Positions 8,603-16,582 of a stretch of DNA of 64,000 nucleotides are shown piece by piece. Origin of the DNA: Protaetiibacter sp. GTDB lineage: Bacteria; Actinomycetota; Actinomycetes; Actinomycetales; Microbacteriaceae. The notes beneath the pieces are model-generated. The model ran no database searches. It saw only the letters and a program-made list of their open reading frames with translations, and had not been told where the DNA came from. The position numbers and the translations under genes were made by a program. Numbering within the stretch: position 1 is the first letter of the stretch; every line of letters starts with the position of its first letter. The stretch covers positions 1-64,000 of the forward strand of contig JASLGG010000052.1 in assembly GCA_030150265.1 (NCBI GenBank). The letters are read 5' to 3'.

Positions 8603-10663
8603 ATGCTGTTCACCCCCACGCGCCGGCTCGCCGCCGGAGCGACCGCCGCCGCGATCCTCGCGGGGGCGTTCCTGATCCCGGCCGCGGTCGTCGTCGCCGA
8701 AGAGCTCCCGGATGCGGTCACGGCATCCGTGGAGGCCCCGACGGATGACACCCCCGCCGCGCCGGAGCCCTCCGCTGACGCGAGCGCCGAGCCGGTCGCG
8801 GGGGCCGACCCCGAGCAGCTACCGGAGCCGGCGGAGCCCCGCGAGGCACCCGCCACCCCCCAGAGCGCCGCCCCCGCATCCGTCGCCCTCGCCCCGACCG
8901 CCTCGCTCGCCGGCACCGCCGCGAGCATCGGACCGGGTCAGACCTGGACCGCGCAGATCGCGGTCGACGACGCCACGAGCCTGCGCGCCGTGGCCGTCGG
9001 AACCGACCTGGTGCTCACGGTGACCGATGAGGCGGGCGCGACCGGCACCGCCACGGGCGTGACCGGCTCGGCCGACATCTACCTCGTCACGAGCGTGCCC
9101 GACGGACTCGTCGACATCGCCATCCGCAACACCGGGACGACGACCCGGTCGATCCCCTACGCCTTCGGCTGGGAGACGCGCGACATCCGCGCGAGCGCCT
9201 CCATGAGCGAGGGGATACCCACCCTCCGGGTGGCCACCTACCCCTCGCGCGGCGGCGTGCCGCAGACCGGCACGGGCACCGTGAGCGCCATCGGCACGGA
9301 CGGCGTCGTGCACACCCTTCCGATCGGCGGCCCCTCGTACGTCGCCGAGTTCAGCGACCTCGCTCCCGGCACCTACGCCGTGGAGCTCGACATGATCGTG
9401 CTCGGCGTGCACCGCTACTCCGCGCGCGTCTCCCGCGTGGCGGCCGCCGAGACGACCCCGCCGACCGTCACGCTCACCACGACGCAGCAGCCCGCCGCGG
9501 GCGGCTGGTTCCCGGGCGCGGTCGACCTGCAGATCACCGCGACCGATGCGGGCTCCGGCGTGCACTTCCTGCGCTGGGCGGTCGACAGCTCCCAGCTGGC
9601 CGAGGTGAACCTGACGCGCGTCACCACCCGGATCATCGAGGAGGGCGCGCACCAGGTGCGCTACGAGGCCGAGGACTGGCAGGGCAACAAGACCGGCCTG
9701 GTCACCCGTCAGATCAATATCGACCACTCGAAGCCGACCCTCGTGCTGAACGGCATCGCCGACGGTGACACGTTCGACCAGGACGAGCGCGTCGCGATCG
9801 AGTACCTGTGCGACGACGCCCTCTCCGGCGTCCAGAGCTGCGTCGGCGACATCGCATCCGGCGACTTCCTCGACACGACGACGCCGGGGGCCCACAGCAT
9901 CCGGGTGACCGCGACCGACAAGGCCGGCAACGAGACGGTCGTCGAGCGCGGCTACACGGTGCGCGAGCCCGACACGACCGACCCCGAGATCGTGGTCGAC
10001 GTGCCCCCCGTGCCGGCGAGCGGCTGGTACCTCGACACCGTGACGGTGCGCCTCACCGCGAGCGACGAGAACGGCATCCGTCGTATCCACTACGAGTACG
10101 ACACGATGCAGGGCACCGTGCGGCGCGACGTCGAGGCGGACACCGCTGAGATCACCTTCGACCGCAGCCAGCTCTACACGCTGAGCTACTGGGCGGAGGA
10201 CACCGCCGGCAACCGCAGCGAGGGCCGTGACCTGCAGCTCTACGTCGACGCCACCGCGCCGTGGATCGACCTGATGTCGCCCGACGAGGACGAGCTGTCG
10301 ATCCTGCCGAACGGCCACGTCGCGCAGAACGAGCGCATCGTGGTCGACTTCAGCTGCGACGACGACGCCTCGGGCATCGAGAGCTGCGACGCCACCACGC
10401 CCGACGGCGAGCTGCTGCCCACCGGAACCCCCGGCGTGCACGAGCTGCGGATCGTCGCCACCGACGTCGCGGGCCACCGCACCGAGCGGGTCGTGCGCTA
10501 CACCGTCGACGCAGCCCCGGCCTCCGGCGGTGCAGGCGGCTCGGGTGCGCCGCGGCTCGCCTCCACGGGTGCGGATGCGGCCGGGCCCGCGGTCGTGATC
10601 GCCGGCCTCCTGCTGGCCGCCGGCGCGGCGCTCACCGCGCGCCGGCGGGTGCGCGAGCGGTAG
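8603..10663 (+). CDS. Secreted cell-wall-anchored Ig-like repeat protein with LASTG sorting signal
   Basis: A 686-residue protein. Residues 1-32 form a signal peptide with an Arg pair and a hydrophobic core. Next is a Pro/Ala/Glu-rich linker (about 33-100), then repeated beta-rich modules of bacterial Ig-like type with recurrent phrases such as ATDKAGNETVVERGYTV and AEDTAGNRSEG. Two modules carry a spaced Cys pair (CDDALSGVQSC and CDDDASGIESC) suggestive of disulfides. The C-terminus is a sortase signal: LASTG at 652-656, a hydrophobic stretch, then RRRVRER. LAXTG is the motif used by class E sortases of high-GC actinobacteria; no sortase gene is in the window. It is paralogous to the gene at 10868. 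Ligand or function is unknown; an adhesin-like or surface-layer role is possible. Confidence 0.85.
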   Translation: MLFTPTRRLAAGATAAAILAGAFLIPAAVVVAEELPDAVTASVEAPTDDTPAAPEPSADASAEPVAGADPEQLPEPAEPREAPATPQSAAPASVALAPTASLAGTAASIGPGQTWTAQIAVDDATSLRAVAVGTDLVLTVTDEAGATGTATGVTGSADIYLVTSVPDGLVDIAIRNTGTTTRSIPYAFGWETRDIRASASMSEGIPTLRVATYPSRGGVPQTGTGTVSAIGTDGVVHTLPIGGPSYVAEFSDLAPGTYAVELDMIVLGVHRYSARVSRVAAAETTPPTVTLTTTQQPAAGGWFPGAVDLQITATDAGSGVHFLRWAVDSSQLAEVNLTRVTTRIIEEGAHQVRYEAEDWQGNKTGLVTRQINIDHSKPTLVLNGIADGDTFDQDERVAIEYLCDDALSGVQSCVGDIASGDFLDTTTPGAHSIRVTATDKAGNETVVERGYTVREPDTTDPEIVVDVPPVPASGWYLDTVTVRLTASDENGIRRIHYEYDTMQGTVRRDVEADTAEITFDRSQLYTLSYWAEDTAGNRSEGRDLQLYVDATAPWIDLMSPDEDELSILPNGHVAQNERIVVDFSCDDDASGIESCDATTPDGELLPTGTPGVHELRIVATDVAGHRTERVVRYTVDAAPASGGAGGSGAPRLASTGADAAGPAVVIAGLLLAAGAALTARRRVRER

Positions 10664-10682
10664 GAGGACGCCGCTCCCGCAC

Positions 10683-10711
10683 GGGGCGGCCCGGCACGCA
10701 CGGGCCGCCCC
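10683..10711 (+). terminator. Rho-independent-like terminator
   Basis: Eleven-base arms GGGGCGGCCCG and CGGGCCGCCCC with a seven-base loop, 20 bp after the TAG of the first wall-protein gene. There is no T-run, as is usual in this GC range. Confidence 0.7.
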
Positions 10712-10729
10712 ACCACTACCACCACCCCG

Positions 10730-10761
10730 TGTCCCGGGACACGCGTCCCGGGCGTCCCGGG
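10730..10761. promoter_or_regulatory. TGTCCCGGGACA palindrome and two CGTCCCGGG copies
   Basis: A perfect 12-bp palindrome (10730-10741) is followed by two direct copies of CGTCCCGGG at 10744-10752 and 10753-10761. The cluster lies between the terminator of the first wall-protein gene and the start of the second at 10868. It is the clearest instance of the box proposed for the upstream two-component regulator. Confidence 0.45.
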
Positions 10762-10867
10762 CACGGGGCTGACCCGATCGAGGGCACCCGACCCTGGGCG
10801 GCGGGACGCCGGGCCCGCGAACGTCGGATGGCGGTTCTCACGCCGCGCCCGAAAGGAAACCTCCACC

Positions 10868-12958
10868 ATGACCACCACCCCCGCGCGCCGGCTCGCCGCC
10901 GGTGCCACCACCGTGCTGCTCGCGGCCGGGCTGCTGACGCCCGCCGCTCTCGCGGTCGCCGACGAGCTGCCGGTCGAGGGCCAGACCACCACGGTCCTCG
11001 ACCCGGCGGCCGCCGCCGACCCCGCCTCCGACACGGCGGAGCCCCCGGCGTCCGCGTCCGCGACCGAGCCGCTCGACCCCGGCGATGCCGCGTCGACGGA
11101 GCCGGCCGCCGCCGCTCCCGTCGAGGCGGCCCCCGCACCGGAGGCGCCCGCGACGACCACCGCGCTCGCCCCGGGACCGCTCGCCGCGCAGACCCTCACG
11201 CTCGCCGCGAACGAGAGCCGCACGCTCCAGTTCGCCGTCGCCGACGCCACCACCTTCCAGGCGTTCGCGCTCGGGCAGCAGATCGAGCTCTCCATGGCGC
11301 TCCCGGCCGGCTCCTCGATCACGAGCCGCCCCGACGCGGGCGTCATCCGCCACACGCAGGTCGCGGGCTCCCCGCTCACCGGCACCCTCACCGTCACGGT
11401 CGCGAACCTCGCCGACACGGCCCAGCTCGTGCCGCTCACGGTCGGAGCCTGGGGCCCCGCGGTGCAGCCGCGCGTCAGCACGAGCCTCAAGCAGAGCTAT
11501 CTGTCTGTCGTCGCCAACCCGTTCGTCAACGGTGCCAGCCGCACCGACCTGACCGGCCAGCTGACCGTCATCGGCACCGACGGCGTCGCCCGCTCGATCG
11601 CGCTGAGGCCGCAGACCACGGGCTCGACCGCCTACTACGGTCGATTCGACGACCTCGCGCCGGGCGACTACGTCGTCGAGGTCCGCGTCCGCGTCGACGG
11701 GACCGACCACGTCTGGGCGGGAACGATCGGCGTGTTCGCGCCCGACACCACCCCGCCGGTCGTCGCCTACACGACCGAGCCCGCCGCATCCAACGCCCAC
11801 GGCTGGTTCCGCCGGGCGGTCCGCGCGACGCTCGCCGCGAGCGACACCGGCACGGGCGTGTGGATGCTGCGCTGGGCAGTCGGCACCGACCCCTACACGG
11901 AGGTGCGCGGCGACACCGCCACCGTCGACTTCACCACCGAGGGCGTCCACAGCCTGCGGTCCTCCGCCGTCGACTACCAGCAGAACGCCTCCACGGAGAG
12001 CACGCGCACCATCCGGATCGACCTCACCGATCCCGTCGTCGTCATCGGCGGCCTCACCGAGGACCAGCAGATCGAGGAGGGCGCCGAGGTGATCGTCGAC
12101 TACAGCTGCGACGACGCCCTCTCGGGCGTGCTGAGCTGCGACGGTCCCGCCGCGAGCGGCGAGGCGCTCGACACGACGACGCCCGGCAGCTACAGCTACG
12201 AGGTGGTCGCCACCGACCGCGCCGGCAACCTCACCCGCCTCTCGCGCAGCTACACGGTGCTCGCCGTCGACACGGTCGCCCCGCAGCTCGACGTGGACCT
12301 CCCTGCGCCCCCGGCGACCGGATGGCACACCCGCGCCGTGACGCTGCGCTTCTCCGCGAGCGACGAGGAGAGCGGCATCGCGCTCATCCACTGGGAGTAC
12401 GGCACCGGGTCGGGCGTCGTGGTCGGCTCGAGCACCGAGCCGGACGCCGAGCTCGAGCTCGCGGACACCGGCTCGTACACCGTCGAGGTGTGGGCAGAGG
12501 ATGCCGCGGGCAACCGCAGCACGACGCAGCGCCACCAGGTGCGCGTCGACGTGGACGCCCCGCGCATCGAGCTGACCTCGCCCGAGGAGCCGGCCTCGAT
12601 CCTGCCGAACGGGCACTACGCCCAGCACGAGCGGGTCACGGTCGACTTCACCTGCAGCGATCGCGGCTCCGGCCTCGCCTCCTGCGATGCCACGACGCCG
12701 GCCGGCGAGTATCTGCCGACCGGCGCGCCCGGCGCACACGAGCTGCGCATCGTCGCGACCGACGAGGCGGGCAACCGCACCGAGCGGGTCGTGCGCTACA
12801 CCGTCGACGCCGCACCGGGCTCCTCGCCCGCGGCGTCCCGAGACCCCCGATTGGCACAGACCGGCGCCGAGACCGTCCTCGCGGGCGTGCTCCTCGTCGC
12901 AGCTCTCCTCGCGGCAGGAGTCACCCTCCTCGTCTCGCGGAGACTCGGCGGCCGCTAG
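10868..12958 (+). CDS. Secreted cell-wall-anchored Ig-like repeat protein with LAQTG sorting signal
   Basis: A 696-residue paralogue of the protein at 8603. It starts with a signal peptide (RRLAAGATTVLLAAGLLTP) and an Ala/Pro/Glu-rich linker to about residue 100. Ig-like modules with the same Cys pairs follow (CDDALSGVLSC and CSDRGSGLASC). The last module is nearly identical to that of the first protein (GAHELRIVATDEAGNRTERV). The C-terminus has LAQTG at 662-666, a hydrophobic helix and RRLGGR, so it should be anchored by a class E sortase. The ATG follows GAAAGGAAACC. It has its own promoter region and a strong terminator, so the two paralogues are separately transcribed. The duplication with shared promoter boxes suggests co-regulation. 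Confidence 0.85.
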   Translation: MTTTPARRLAAGATTVLLAAGLLTPAALAVADELPVEGQTTTVLDPAAAADPASDTAEPPASASATEPLDPGDAASTEPAAAAPVEAAPAPEAPATTTALAPGPLAAQTLTLAANESRTLQFAVADATTFQAFALGQQIELSMALPAGSSITSRPDAGVIRHTQVAGSPLTGTLTVTVANLADTAQLVPLTVGAWGPAVQPRVSTSLKQSYLSVVANPFVNGASRTDLTGQLTVIGTDGVARSIALRPQTTGSTAYYGRFDDLAPGDYVVEVRVRVDGTDHVWAGTIGVFAPDTTPPVVAYTTEPAASNAHGWFRRAVRATLAASDTGTGVWMLRWAVGTDPYTEVRGDTATVDFTTEGVHSLRSSAVDYQQNASTESTRTIRIDLTDPVVVIGGLTEDQQIEEGAEVIVDYSCDDALSGVLSCDGPAASGEALDTTTPGSYSYEVVATDRAGNLTRLSRSYTVLAVDTVAPQLDVDLPAPPATGWHTRAVTLRFSASDEESGIALIHWEYGTGSGVVVGSSTEPDAELELADTGSYTVEVWAEDAAGNRSTTQRHQVRVDVDAPRIELTSPEEPASILPNGHYAQHERVTVDFTCSDRGSGLASCDATTPAGEYLPTGAPGAHELRIVATDEAGNRTERVVRYTVDAAPGSSPAASRDPRLAQTGAETVLAGVLLVAALLAAGVTLLVSRRLGGR

Positions 12959-12965
12959 TCGGGTT

Positions 12966-13028
12966 GCGGCCGCCGCGCGTCCGGGCGGCAGCTTCGGGGG
13001 TTCGCCGCCCGGACGCACCCGCGGCCGC
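12966..13028 (+). terminator. Strong composite hairpin terminator
   Basis: The outer arms GCGGCCGC (12966-12973 and 13021-13028) and inner arms GCGTCCGGGCGGC / GCCGCCCGGACGC (12977-12989 and 13004-13016) form one long stem with a 14-base loop, just after the stop of the second wall-protein gene. Confidence 0.75.
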
Positions 13029-13032
13029 CACA

Positions 13033-13068
13033 GCACCATCCAGCACCACCGCACCATCCAGCACCACC
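13033..13068. repeat. 18-bp tandem duplication in the htrA leader
   Basis: GCACCATCCAGCACCACC occurs twice without spacing, followed by further CACC-rich sequence up to the ribosome-binding site of the protease gene. Similar CACC-rich leaders precede 10868 and 14779. Confidence 0.7.
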
Positions 13069-13127
13069 AGGCACCACCACCCCGATCCCCCGGAAACACC
13101 AATCCGACACACAGAGAGAAGGACCCC

Positions 13128-14657
13128 ATGTCCCGAACCACCACGCGCGGCCTCACCGCCGCCCTCACCGCGACGGGCGCCGTGCTCGCGCTCGCGGGCT
13201 GCAACCTGCTGCCCACCCCCGACGCCGAGCCCGGCACGGCCGTCGGCTTCGACCAGGTGCAGCAGGCCGTCATCCAGCTGGAGGCCCGCGGCACCTTCGT
13301 CGACCCCCAGTACGGCGGCTACGAGGGCGCCGGCCGCGGATCCGGCTTCATCATCTCCGCGGACGGCCTCGCCGTCACCAACAACCACGTGGTCGTCGGC
13401 GCGGGCACCATCAACGTCTGGCGGGGCGGCGACCAGAGCCACAAGCTCGACGCACGCGTGCTGGGCGCCTCCGAATGCCTCGACATCGCCGTGGTGCAGC
13501 TCGAGAAGAGCAAGAAGAAGAAGTACCCCTACCTCGAGTGGCACAAGGGCGACATCACGACGGGATCCGACGTCTACGCGGCCGGCTTCCCGCTCGGCGA
13601 CCCGACCTTCACCATGACCCGCGGCATCGTCTCCAAGGCCGACATCGAGGGCGACACCGCGTGGGCGTCGATCGACTCGATCATCGAGCACGACGCGCGC
13701 ATCCGTCCCGGCAACTCGGGCGGCCCCCTCGTCGACCCGCAGGGGCGCGTCGTGGGCGTCAACTACGCCGGCGAGGACACCTACGACTACAACTTCGCGA
13801 TCCACCGCGACGAGGTGCAGGCCGTCATCGAGCAGCTCGCCGCGGGCGAGAACGTGCTGAGCCTCGGCATCAACGGCCAGGGGATCATGGGCGAGGATGG
13901 CGGGCTCGGCATCTGGGTCGCCTCCGTCGCAGCCGGCTCGGCCGCCGACAAGGCCGGCATCGAGCCGGGCGACCTCATCACCCGTCTCTCGGGCGTGAGC
14001 GTCGGCACCGACGGCACGATGCGCGAGTACTGCGACGTGCTGCGCACCCACGGCACCGAGGCGACCCTCGACGTCGAGCTGTACCGTCCGTCCGACGACG
14101 CGTACTACCGCGGTCAGGTCAACTCCGACCGCGTCATGACCGCCGTCGAGGTGATCGGCGGCGGCAGCGGCAAGCCCTCGGGCGACTTCGTCGACATCGC
14201 CGACGACTCGCGTCACGTGCAGGTCTCGGTGCCGGTCGAGTGGAAGGACGTCGACGGCTCCGGGTTCACCGACAACGCGGGCAACCAGTGGTACTCGGTG
14301 ACCGCCAGCACGAGCGTCTCGAAGCTGCAGAGCGGCTGGAGCGTGCCCGGGGTGAGCGTCATGGCGACGCCGACCGGCGTCGACCCGAGCAACGTCGACA
14401 ACCTGCTCGCGACGACCTCGCAGAACGTGCGCGCCGACGGATGCCAGTCGCAGGGCGTGCAGAGCTACGCCGACGGCTACCACACGGGCAAGTACGAGTA
14501 CTTCACCGGATGCGGCTCGACGAAGGCCGACTACGTGGCCATCGCGGCGCTCGCCGACGACGGGGGCTACCTCGTCTACGTGCTCATCCAGGCCCTGACC
14601 GACGACGACCTCGCGGCCGTCGACCGGATCGTCAGCAGCTTCATCGCGGGCTTCTGA
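13128..14657 (+). CDS. HtrA/DegP-like trypsin-fold serine protease lipoprotein with PDZ domain
   Basis: A 509-residue protein. The signal peptide ends in the lipobox LALAGC (Cys25), so it is predicted to be membrane-tethered outside the cell. The trypsin-like domain has the triad His87 (TNNHVVV), Asp119 (CLDIAVV) and Ser197 (RPGNSGGPL). A PDZ-like domain follows (GIWVASVAAGSAADKAGIEP and on to the EATLDVELYR strand, about 260-330). The C-terminal 170 residues form an extra domain with two Cys (about residues 442 and 465) not typical of DegP. The start is the ATG preceded by GAGAAGGA. HtrA proteases degrade or process misfolded envelope proteins. Its position after two sortase substrates and a sensor operon suggests an envelope quality-control role. 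Confidence 0.9.
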   Translation: MSRTTTRGLTAALTATGAVLALAGCNLLPTPDAEPGTAVGFDQVQQAVIQLEARGTFVDPQYGGYEGAGRGSGFIISADGLAVTNNHVVVGAGTINVWRGGDQSHKLDARVLGASECLDIAVVQLEKSKKKKYPYLEWHKGDITTGSDVYAAGFPLGDPTFTMTRGIVSKADIEGDTAWASIDSIIEHDARIRPGNSGGPLVDPQGRVVGVNYAGEDTYDYNFAIHRDEVQAVIEQLAAGENVLSLGINGQGIMGEDGGLGIWVASVAAGSAADKAGIEPGDLITRLSGVSVGTDGTMREYCDVLRTHGTEATLDVELYRPSDDAYYRGQVNSDRVMTAVEVIGGGSGKPSGDFVDIADDSRHVQVSVPVEWKDVDGSGFTDNAGNQWYSVTASTSVSKLQSGWSVPGVSVMATPTGVDPSNVDNLLATTSQNVRADGCQSQGVQSYADGYHTGKYEYFTGCGSTKADYVAIAALADDGGYLVYVLIQALTDDDLAAVDRIVSSFIAGF

Positions 14658-14778
14658 CCGGCGGCGGGCGCCGTGCGACCTCCTGTCCGCGCGGCGTCCG
14701 CCCGCCCTCCGCCTCACCTCCTCCACCTCCACCTCCGGGCGTCCGCCCACCACCTCCCACCTCCAAGGAGCGACCACC

Positions 14779-15519
14779 ATGACCGCAGCAACCGCACGCG
14801 ACCGCCTCTGGCCCCTCTGGGGCGTCGCCGCCGGCCTCTCCGGCTTCGCCGCCACCGTGCTGTCCGACACCCGCCCCGCGAGCGAGCTCGCGGCCGCCGA
14901 TCGCGGCGAGGACTTCCTCGTCACGCCCGACGTCATGCACGAGCTGACCCGCACCTCCAACTACGTCGGGTTCCTCCTCGGCTTCGCGGCCGTCGCGTTC
15001 CTCCTCGTCTTCGCGGCGGCATGGACCGCGCGGGTGGCACGCCAGCATCCGCGCTCCATCGCCGCCTCCGTCGTGAGCTACGGCGTGCTCGTGAGCGCCG
15101 CCGGGCTCGCACTCGGCTACGGCTGGAAGGGCGCCCTCGCCAACTACGGCTACGACGGCCCCGAGGCGGGCCTCTACGGCGACCAGGGGCTCTTCGTCTA
15201 CTTCATGCTCACCGACTTCGGCCCCTACATCCCGTGGCTCGGCGTGCTCGTGGCCTTCGCGGCGATGGCCTGGACCGCGTGGGCCGAGCGCCTCGTCTCG
15301 CGCGTGCTCGGCACCGTGCTGATCGTCTACGTGCTCGCGGTCGTCGCGGGATACGTGCTCATGGGCGTTCCGGGGCTCGCCGGCCCCGCGTCCGGTCTCA
15401 TGCTCGCGATCGTCGGACTGTGGCTCTCGATCGGGCGCAGCCGCGCGACCCTGCGGCCGCTCGTCACCGCGAGCCGCGAGCCGCGGATGGCGGCGGTGCC
15501 GGCCCCGGACGTCGCGTGA
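14779..15519 (+). CDS. Polytopic membrane protein of unknown function
   Basis: A 246-residue protein with about six predicted membrane helices: around residues 12-30, 55-78, 92-112, 134-165 and two near 175-225. A short loop with the sequence NYGYDGPEAGLYGDQGLF lies between the third and fourth helices. I do not recognise a family. The ATG follows AAGGAGCGACCACC. The next lipoprotein gene starts inside its stop codon (GTGA at 15516-15519), so the two are translationally coupled. Confidence 0.8.
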   Translation: MTAATARDRLWPLWGVAAGLSGFAATVLSDTRPASELAAADRGEDFLVTPDVMHELTRTSNYVGFLLGFAAVAFLLVFAAAWTARVARQHPRSIAASVVSYGVLVSAAGLALGYGWKGALANYGYDGPEAGLYGDQGLFVYFMLTDFGPYIPWLGVLVAFAAMAWTAWAERLVSRVLGTVLIVYVLAVVAGYVLMGVPGLAGPASGLMLAIVGLWLSIGRSRATLRPLVTASREPRMAAVPAPDVA

Positions 15520-16019
15520 CGCTCCGGCGCCTCGCCCTGGCCTCGCTCGTCGTCGTCGCGGCATCCGCCCTCGCGGGCTGCGACGACGACCGGCGGGTGC
15601 CCGGGCCCCCGACCACCCCCAGCCCGACGCCCGACACGGCGCAGACCGCGCCCGGCGAGCAGATCGACCCGCGCTGCCTCGCGCTCTACCCCGCGGATGC
15701 CGCGCTCGTGCACGAGGGCGAGATCGGCGTTCGGCCGCTCGGCTGGCCCGCCCCGCCCGAGTTCGCGGTGCTGTGCCGGATCGAGCGCATCTCGCCCGTC
15801 GAGGCGCGCGGCTACTACGCGATGACCGACTACACCTCCTTCGACAAGGTCATGTGGTACTACGAGCACGCCTTCACGGCGGGGGAGCACGGCCGTGCCC
15901 CGACCGCCGACGGCGAGGTGCTCACGGGCGTGCTCGGCGACGCCTCGTACTACATCGAGTCCGGGGGCAAGAACCGCTTCCACATCGACTGGGCCCTCGA
16001 CGGCGACTACGCCGAGTGA
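15516..16019 (+). CDS. Small secreted lipoprotein of unknown function
   Basis: A 167-residue protein starting at a GTG that overlaps the preceding stop. The signal peptide ends in the lipobox ALAGC with Cys22, followed by an Asp-rich start and a Pro/Thr linker. The mature part has two Cys (in PRCLALYP and VLCRIE) that could pair, and a WP/DW-type stretch (LGWPAPPEFAVLC) also found in the next lipoprotein, which suggests that the two are distant paralogues. No known domain is recognised. It should be anchored on the outer face of the membrane near the membrane protein it is coupled to. Confidence 0.8.
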   Translation: MTLRRLALASLVVVAASALAGCDDDRRVPGPPTTPSPTPDTAQTAPGEQIDPRCLALYPADAALVHEGEIGVRPLGWPAPPEFAVLCRIERISPVEARGYYAMTDYTSFDKVMWYYEHAFTAGEHGRAPTADGEVLTGVLGDASYYIESGGKNRFHIDWALDGDYAE

Positions 16020-16045
16020 CCCGACGACCGACCATGAGGACACCC

Positions 16046-16537
16046 ATGAACACCTCCGTACGCCCCACCCGGGCACTCCAGCTCGCCCTCCTGGGCGGCA
16101 CGCTCGCGCTGGCGCTCGCCGCGTGCACCCCGAACGGGCCGGCCGTGAGCGGCCCGGCGAGCGACGGCGGGCCGCTGCCCGACGGCCCCGCTCACGCGAG
16201 CGCCTGCGACGCCGCGTTCCCCGACAACCCCTTCGGCACCGATCTCGCAGATGCCGCGACGGTGCCGGATGACTGGGCGGCGCCCGAGGGCGTCGTGCTG
16301 TGCGGCGTGCTCCAGTCGAGCGACGCCACCGCGGTGCTGCAGTATGCGACGGGTCTCGAGCCCGACGCCGTGCTCGACGCCTGGGAGCCGCTGCTCGGCG
16401 GCTATGCGACCGAGCGCAGCGCGGGGATCGGCGGATGGCCGATCCTCAACGCCCACGCCGGCGACCTCGAGTTCGCCATCCAGACCGACGGCGACACCGG
16501 CACCGTCGTCATCGGGTTCCAGGAGGGCGTCGCCTGA
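16046..16537 (+). CDS. Small secreted lipoprotein of unknown function
   Basis: A 163-residue protein with a signal peptide ending in LALAAC (Cys27). The mature part contains ACDAAFPDNPF and PDDWAAPEGVVLCGV, echoing the spacing CxxxxP...W.AP....LC of the preceding lipoprotein. The ATG at 16046 is preferred over 16034 because GAGGA sits six bases upstream. It is the last gene of the envelope block; the helicase gene 45 bp downstream has its own promoter. Function unknown. Confidence 0.75.
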   Translation: MNTSVRPTRALQLALLGGTLALALAACTPNGPAVSGPASDGGPLPDGPAHASACDAAFPDNPFGTDLADAATVPDDWAAPEGVVLCGVLQSSDATAVLQYATGLEPDAVLDAWEPLLGGYATERSAGIGGWPILNAHAGDLEFAIQTDGDTGTVVIGFQEGVA

Positions 16538-16567
16538 GACGCGGAGCCCGGCGTGGGTGGTGCGACC

Positions 16568-16573
16568 TAGACT
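16568..16573 (+). promoter_or_regulatory. -10 box (TAGACT) of the helicase gene
   Basis: TAGACT ends nine bases before the ATG at 16583, and there is no ribosome-binding site. The expected transcription start is within a few bases of the start codon, so the mRNA is leaderless or nearly so. No clear -35 is visible. Confidence 0.5.
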
Positions 16574-16582
16574 GGGGCGGCC

